The translations under genes were made by a program, and so were the position numbers. From Candidatus Pelagibacter sp. (lineage in GTDB: Bacteria > Pseudomonadota > Alphaproteobacteria > Pelagibacterales > Pelagibacteraceae), in contig DTVC01000011.1 of NCBI GenBank assembly GCA_012963775.1, positions 1-11,207 of the forward strand: a DNA stretch of 11,207 nt. Direction: 5' to 3'. This document shows positions 5,965-11,207 of this stretch, in pieces. Positions within the stretch are counted from its first letter, which is position 1; each line of letters opens with the position of its first letter. The notes beneath the pieces are model-generated. The model was given only the letters and a program-made list of their open reading frames with translations. It made no database searches and was not told the origin of the DNA.

Positions 5965-5985
5965 ATATATAGGCGCGGTATATAT
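5965..5985. promoter_or_regulatory. AT-armed palindrome with GC loop upstream of the dadA-like operon
   Basis: ATATATA-GGCGCGG-TATATAT is a perfect 7-base inverted repeat around a 7-base GC-only centre. The centre is a rare GC island in an AT-rich spacer. It lies about 40 bases upstream of the flavoenzyme GTG and 30 bases after the rodA stop. It has no T run directly after it on the minus strand, so it is a poor terminator. Its position suits an operator near the promoter of the dadA-like operon. The protein that would bind it is unknown. Confidence 0.4.
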
Positions 5986-6015
5986 TAAAAATTAAATACT
6001 ATTTTTCTCATTTAA

Positions 6016-7140
6016 TTAAGATATTTGATCCGTGTTGTAGATTTTGCAACTCATAACAATCGCGAAACCGATCATGATTGTCAACATTGATGAGCCTCCA
6101 TAAGATAAAATTGGAAGTGGAGAGCCTACAATTGGAACTATTCCAAGCACCATAGACATATTCACAAAAATGTATGCAAATATTGCAGCAGAAAATCCAA
6201 AACAGTAAAGCTTTGCAAAAAAACTTCTAGATAAAAAACCAATTCTAACAATTCTATAAATTAAAAGAATATATATTAAGAGTAAAAATAAACATCCTAT
6301 AAAACCAAACTCCTCTGCATAAAGGGTGAATATAAAATCTGTATGCTTTTCTGGTAAAAACTCAAGATAGCTTTGAGTTCCTTTTAAAAATCCTTTTCCA
6401 AAAAAACCTCCTGAGCCTATAGCTATTTTAGATTGGATTATTTGATACCCTGCGCCTAGTGGATCTCTTTCTGGATTAAAAAAAGTTAATATTCTAAGTT
6501 TTTGATAAGGTTTTAAAAGTGATATTATGAAAGGAGTTGATACTAGAAGCATTATGCCAGTGTAAACAAAATATTTTATATTCAGGCCTGCAATCCACAT
6601 TACAAAAATTCCGCTGATTGCAATTAATATTGCGGTCCCAAGATCAGGCTGTGCAACAACAAAAATGCAAGGAATAGTTAATAGTACCAAGGGTAGAAAA
6701 ATATTCTTGAAATTTTGAAGATCGGCACTTTGCATACGATGATAGTATCGAGCAAAACAAATTATAATTGCAATTTTCATTAACTCTGAAGGTTGAATAT
6801 TTATAAAGTAAAGGTTTATCCATCTTTGAGATCCTGATGCAGTTACTCCAAAATAAAAGACTATGACCAACATGGCTAAAATTATTAAATAAAAAATGTA
6901 GGAAGATATAAACCAAAATCTTATGCGTACGAAAGATAGAAATAAAAATAATACAAAAAAAACTGAAAATCTTATGAAATGATTTTTTGTGTAATAAGCA
7001 ATTTTTCCACCATCAATAGAATACATGACCATAAAACTGATTGCGGCAAGAATTAAAATTAAAAATACAAGAAAGTAATCTATTGATTTTAATTTATCAA
7101 AAAATGAATATTGAGAAGTATATAACCTTTGTCTAAGCAT
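6016..7140 (-). CDS. rodA: Peptidoglycan glycosyltransferase RodA (SEDS family)
   Basis: A 374-residue polytopic inner-membrane protein that polymerises lipid II into glycan strands for side-wall growth, in complex with PBP2. SEDS signatures are present: SGSQRWINL (102-110), INIQPSELMKI (114-123), VAQPDLGTA (162-170), NPERDPLGAGYQ (222-233), the FLPEKHTDFIF loop with the presumed catalytic D268, and LPILSYGGSSML near the C-terminus. There are about ten membrane segments, beginning near residue 22. The ATG overlaps the mrdA stop by one base (TAATG), indicating translational coupling. It is the last gene of the elongation operon; an 89-base spacer with a palindrome follows. No clear terminator is visible after it, so read-through into the dadA-like run is possible. 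Confidence 0.96.
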   Translation of the reverse strand: MLRQRLYTSQYSFFDKLKSIDYFLVFLILILAAISFMVMYSIDGGKIAYYTKNHFIRFSVFFVLFLFLSFVRIRFWFISSYIFYLIILAMLVIVFYFGVTASGSQRWINLYFINIQPSELMKIAIIICFARYYHRMQSADLQNFKNIFLPLVLLTIPCIFVVAQPDLGTAILIAISGIFVMWIAGLNIKYFVYTGIMLLVSTPFIISLLKPYQKLRILTFFNPERDPLGAGYQIIQSKIAIGSGGFFGKGFLKGTQSYLEFLPEKHTDFIFTLYAEEFGFIGCLFLLLIYILLIYRIVRIGFLSRSFFAKLYCFGFSAAIFAYIFVNMSMVLGIVPIVGSPLPILSYGGSSMLTIMIGFAIVMSCKIYNTDQIS

Positions 7141-9119
7141 TATGCTAAATCATTAACCTTTATTCTTTTAAATTCTCTAAATTTATGACGATCAATTATT
7201 TTTTTAATAAATTTGTTTGCAATAGGAGCTGCCACTTTACTTCCTGAACCACCGTGTTCAATTAAAACGCTTATGGCATATCTTGGATCTTTATATGGAG
7301 CAAAAGCAACATATAAAGCATGATCTCGATTTTTGTATTCAATTTCACTTATTTTTAAATCAGCTTCCCTTTCAGCTTCGGTAATTCTTCTTACTTGCGA
7401 AGTTCCTGTTTTTCCAGCAAATTGATATTTTTCATCTTCATGCCTTGAGTTAAAGGATGTACCATAAAGCTCATTCGTAGAAGCAAACATTGCTTCTAGA
7501 ACAAATTTCACATTTTCAGGATTTCTGTACATAGGTTTGTAAAGTTCAATATTTTGTTCTTGTAAAATATCTTTATTCAACTCAATTAATTTTTTTGGAT
7601 TTGAAGAAAGATTATACTTTTCAAGATCTAGTTTTATCATTGATCGAATATCTTCATAATTTAATTCATCATCTAATATAATTTGAGGTTTTATTTTATA
7701 ACCACCATTTGCAAGTTGAGCTGTCATTAAACACAGTTGTAGAGGTGTAGACTGAATATAGCCTTGCCCAATACCAGTAATAATAGTTTCTCCTAAGTAC
7801 CAAGGAAGCTCTAAGTTTTCTAATTTCCATTTTGTGGATGGAACAATTCCGATCTTTTCATCAATATATAAATCCCCTAATACTTTTGACCCAAGACCAT
7901 ATCTCTTAGCTAAAATAGAAAGTCGATCTACTCCAAGTAGTCTTGCAACTTCATAAAAATATATGTCACAAGACTGCTTAATTGCATTTCTAAGACGCAT
8001 AAATCCATGTCCTTTTTTTTTCCAACAATGATATTTTTGACCATATAACTCGATAACTTCTTCACATTTAACTGTCATATTAGGTTTTATAATATCGAAC
8101 TCTAAAGCTGCGAGAGCAACTAATGGTTTTATGATAGATCCTGGAGAATATAACCCAGCCAAAGATTTATTTATTAATGGTTTTAGAGGATTATTTTTTA
8201 TTTCGTTCCAATCTTTGATATTTATTCCATGAGTGAATTTGTTTGGGTCATATGTTGGTGATGATGCCATTGCTATGATTTCTCCTGTATAAATATCCAT
8301 TGCACAAATTGATCCACTTTGACCTTTTAAAAGATTTTGGGCAAGTTGTTGACACTCAACATCAATAGTAGTTGTTACTTTTTTTCCTTTAATACTCTCA
8401 ACTTGATTTATCTGACTTATCCTTTTTCCATAAGCATTAACTTCATATCTTTTGATGCCATAGCGACCAATTAGATCTCCTTCTAAAGATTTTTCAAGTC
8501 CTGATTTTCCTACCTTTAAGCCAGGAACATAATTTGATTGAATTTTTTCATTTGACATAATGTCTTTTGCGCTTGCTTCCCCAACGTATCCAACAACATG
8601 AACTAAATCTTTATCATATGGATAATTTCGAGCGCTCGATAAAACTGGTTCAGCTCCTTGAAGCTCATGTAAATACAAGTTTAATCTTGAAAATTGTTCC
8701 CATGTTAAATTATCTGAAACAACAAGAGTATCCCACGGTTTAAGTTTGCTTACTTTTTTATAAATATAGCGTAAATTATTATTATTTAAGTTTAAAATAG
8801 TTTTTAATCTTACAATCAAGTTATTAAAATCTTTTACTTCTTCTAAATTGACATGTAATTGAAAAACCCGATCATTTTCTGCAATCACATTATTAAAATA
8901 ATCCGTAATTATTCCTCTTTGAGGAGGAGTTTTCCATTCTCGTAATCTATTTTTATCAGATAAGAGGAGATACTTTTCTCTATCAGAAATTTGTAAATTG
9001 AATAATCTGTAAGTCATTCCTCCAAATAAAACAATTTTAGCAGCAGCAAGTAAAAATACTCTTCGATTAATTATTTGATTCTTGTTAACGGATGAACGAA
9101 TCTCTTTTTGACTAAGCAT
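7140..9119 (-). CDS. mrdA: Penicillin-binding protein 2, peptidoglycan transpeptidase
   Basis: A 659-residue bitopic inner-membrane protein whose periplasmic domain crosslinks peptidoglycan during elongation. One membrane helix (about 21-41) follows a short cytoplasmic tail. The pedestal/dimerisation domain (about 60-245) contains PPQRGIITDYFNNVIAENDR. The transpeptidase domain has S328-I-I-K331 (in SPGSIIKP), S383-C-D (in KQSCDIYFYE) and K570-T-G (in AGKTGTSQVRR), plus GIGQGYIQSTPLQ. EHGGSGSKVAAPIA is typical of alphaproteobacterial PBP2. It is slightly longer than the usual 610-640 residues because of a K-N-L-rich insert (about 483-530) before the KTG motif. C352, C365, H371 and C384 cluster around the active-site motifs. 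The start overlaps the mreD stop by eight bases (ATGCTTAG), and AGAAGA upstream is a weak Shine-Dalgarno. Confidence 0.96.
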   Translation of the reverse strand: MLSQKEIRSSVNKNQIINRRVFLLAAAKIVLFGGMTYRLFNLQISDREKYLLLSDKNRLREWKTPPQRGIITDYFNNVIAENDRVFQLHVNLEEVKDFNNLIVRLKTILNLNNNNLRYIYKKVSKLKPWDTLVVSDNLTWEQFSRLNLYLHELQGAEPVLSSARNYPYDKDLVHVVGYVGEASAKDIMSNEKIQSNYVPGLKVGKSGLEKSLEGDLIGRYGIKRYEVNAYGKRISQINQVESIKGKKVTTTIDVECQQLAQNLLKGQSGSICAMDIYTGEIIAMASSPTYDPNKFTHGINIKDWNEIKNNPLKPLINKSLAGLYSPGSIIKPLVALAALEFDIIKPNMTVKCEEVIELYGQKYHCWKKKGHGFMRLRNAIKQSCDIYFYEVARLLGVDRLSILAKRYGLGSKVLGDLYIDEKIGIVPSTKWKLENLELPWYLGETIITGIGQGYIQSTPLQLCLMTAQLANGGYKIKPQIILDDELNYEDIRSMIKLDLEKYNLSSNPKKLIELNKDILQEQNIELYKPMYRNPENVKFVLEAMFASTNELYGTSFNSRHEDEKYQFAGKTGTSQVRRITEAEREADLKISEIEYKNRDHALYVAFAPYKDPRYAISVLIEHGGSGSKVAAPIANKFIKKIIDRHKFREFKRIKVNDLA

Positions 9120-9630
9120 TTTCTTCTCTTAAGTTGTAAATGTTAATTTTATTAAATATTTTTGCAAAAATTGGGTAAACTAAAGAGGTATAAATAGTAT
9201 TGGACATTAAAGATTCATAACTAATATCTGAGCTAAAAATTAGAGTTTGCAGAATATAATTTGTAGAATTTACTATTAAAATTGATAAGAAAAAAAATAC
9301 CCAATCATATAGCAAATTGGGTATTAAGGTTCTATTTCTTAACAATGAGGCCATTACACACAATATTAAATAGCTAATAGATGATAAACCAATAGGAAAA
9401 TTCAAAATAACGTCATTAATTATTCCTGATAGAAAAATTAAACCAAAACCTATTATTTCTGGTTTTTTTAAAACCCAGAAAAAAATCAATATATAAACAA
9501 AGTTAAATGAAATATTTAAATTGTAGTAAATTATCGATAAATCAAAACCTGTAAAAACTAAAATAAACAACAAAAAGACTGGAAAACTATTTAAAATATA
9601 TTTGTAAAATTTTTTACTTTTATCTGGCAT
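9112..9630 (-). CDS. mreD: Rod shape-determining protein MreD
   Basis: A 172-residue hydrophobic inner-membrane protein of about five or six helices, the usual MreD size. It belongs to the MreBCD elongation complex and is thought to restrain or balance MreC activation of PBP2/RodA. The sequence is poorly conserved, as normal for MreD. The helical pattern, the loop GFGLIFLSGIINDVILNFPIG (the G-x-x-x-D segment typical of the family) and LSSISYLIL support the call together with gene order. The ATG at 9630 directly follows the mreC stop codon with no base between, and its 3' end overlaps mrdA by eight bases. Confidence 0.9.
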   Translation of the reverse strand: MPDKSKKFYKYILNSFPVFLLFILVFTGFDLSIIYYNLNISFNFVYILIFFWVLKKPEIIGFGLIFLSGIINDVILNFPIGLSSISYLILCVMASLLRNRTLIPNLLYDWVFFFLSILIVNSTNYILQTLIFSSDISYESLMSNTIYTSLVYPIFAKIFNKINIYNLREENA

Positions 9631-10476
9631 TTAATTTTGGCCTCGCTTTATGTATCTAATTTTTACAAAATCTAGCTGAGTTAAGTCTGAAAAAAACTTA
9701 ACATTTTTTATACCATTTACTACTTCCACCTTGCCAATTGGAATACCTGGCAAAAAAATACCATCGGATCCAGAAGTATAAACAATGTTTCCATTATCAA
9801 CCGTGTCATTTTTTGGCAAATATTCGAGTAGGCCATAATCTGATCCTGAGCCATTTAAAATAGCTTTTATATTATCGGGTTCAACAATTACTGGTATTTT
9901 ACTATTTAAGTCATTGATCAACAAAATTCGTGATGACAAATAATTCGTCTCTACTACTTTGCCAATCATATATGATCTATCTAGAGCAGCCATTCCTTTT
10001 TCGATACCTGACTCAAATCCTTTATTAATAATAAGTGATTTTATATAAGGACTCTCTTTATCAATTAAAACTTTTGTAATTACATATTCGCCTTCTAACA
10101 AAGGTTCTTCATTTATAAATTTTTTTAATTTTTTATTTTCAGATTTATAAAATTTCAAATCATTTTCTAAGGAAGAAATATTATATTCTTTTTCTTTTAA
10201 TAATTTGTAGTCGTTAAACATATTCATGTGATCTTGAATTTTTACATAGGCATCACTCATTAATTTGAAAGGAAGCGAGACAACGTAGGATCCTCTGTAA
10301 ATTATATCTTTAGTAACTGATCTAAATTTATCAATCGGACCTGACTTAAAATACTCTAAAGAGAGTATTAGGCAAGAAATTACTAATAATGTAAAGAGTG
10401 AAAACTTTTGTCTGTTGCCTTTTTTTAAAAAGGCTGAACGAATAGCAATTACAAAATCGTCTCTACTCGCAGACAT
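9631..10476 (-). CDS. mreC: Rod shape-determining protein MreC
   Basis: A 281-residue bitopic protein linking MreB to the periplasmic PBP2/RodA machinery. A cytoplasmic tail (1-25) precedes one membrane helix (about 26-41), then a coiled coil (about 78-122, rich in K/E/L with EKEYNISSLENDLKFYKSE), then a two-lobed beta domain. In the beta domain GFESGIEKGMAALDRSYMIG, VVETNYLSSRILLIND and IVYTSGSDGIFLPGIPIGKV are the canonical MreC segments. The ATG lies nine bases after the mreB stop with no clear Shine-Dalgarno. The stop codon abuts the mreD start. Length and order are standard. Confidence 0.95.
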   Translation of the reverse strand: MSASRDDFVIAIRSAFLKKGNRQKFSLFTLLVISCLILSLEYFKSGPIDKFRSVTKDIIYRGSYVVSLPFKLMSDAYVKIQDHMNMFNDYKLLKEKEYNISSLENDLKFYKSENKKLKKFINEEPLLEGEYVITKVLIDKESPYIKSLIINKGFESGIEKGMAALDRSYMIGKVVETNYLSSRILLINDLNSKIPVIVEPDNIKAILNGSGSDYGLLEYLPKNDTVDNGNIVYTSGSDGIFLPGIPIGKVEVVNGIKNVKFFSDLTQLDFVKIRYIKRGQN

Positions 10477-10485
10477 TATTTTTTA

Positions 10486-11207
<722 letters not shown>

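Overview
The window is very AT-rich, strongly one-sided (nearly every gene lies on the minus strand) and tightly packed, with 8-nt and 1-nt gene overlaps and few Shine-Dalgarno sequences. The gene families and the order mreB-mreC-mreD-mrdA-rodA fit an alphaproteobacterium. The base composition and compact layout suggest a streamlined marine lineage of the SAR11/Pelagibacterales type or a similar AT-rich alphaproteobacterium. That placement is inference, since no marker gene settles it.

Layout, left to right: (1) 1-380, the 5' part of a periplasmic branched-chain amino-acid/amide-type ABC substrate-binding protein, with the only strong ribosome binding site in the window. (2) 381-511, its promoter region, holding a perfect TTGAT-N4-ATCAA inverted repeat just after the lysE stop codon. 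(3) 512-1117, a LysE/RhtB-family amino-acid exporter. (4) 1118-1440, a 323-base gap with a potentially structured lysE leader, a duplicated 11-mer and two doubtful small reading frames. (5) 1441-1695 on the plus strand, a class I dithiol glutaredoxin, convergent with msrB across a shared hairpin terminator. (6) 5926 down to 1702, a five-gene co-directional run: D-amino-acid dehydrogenase-like flavoenzyme, Asp/Glu racemase-family protein, EamA/DMT transporter, D-2-hydroxyacid dehydrogenase and methionine sulfoxide reductase B. (7) 5927-6015, a short spacer with an AT-armed, GC-looped palindrome. (8) 11207 down to 6016, the cell-elongation operon mreB (partial), mreC, mreD, mrdA (PBP2) and rodA.

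The elongation genes act together: MreB filaments, MreC and MreD position and activate the RodA glycosyltransferase and the PBP2 transpeptidase for lateral wall synthesis. Their overlaps and near-zero spacing indicate one transcript with translational coupling.

The dadA-like run reads as a small amino/keto-acid module: a racemase can supply or remove a D-isomer, a DadA-type enzyme can oxidise it to a 2-oxo acid, a D-2-hydroxyacid dehydrogenase can reduce such an oxo acid, and an EamA transporter can move a substrate or product. The true substrates cannot be read from the sequence. No tRNA, rRNA, CRISPR array, insertion sequence or prophage gene was seen. The parts that look least explained are the lysE leader, the two inverted repeats in the short spacers, and the composition of the dadA-like operon.
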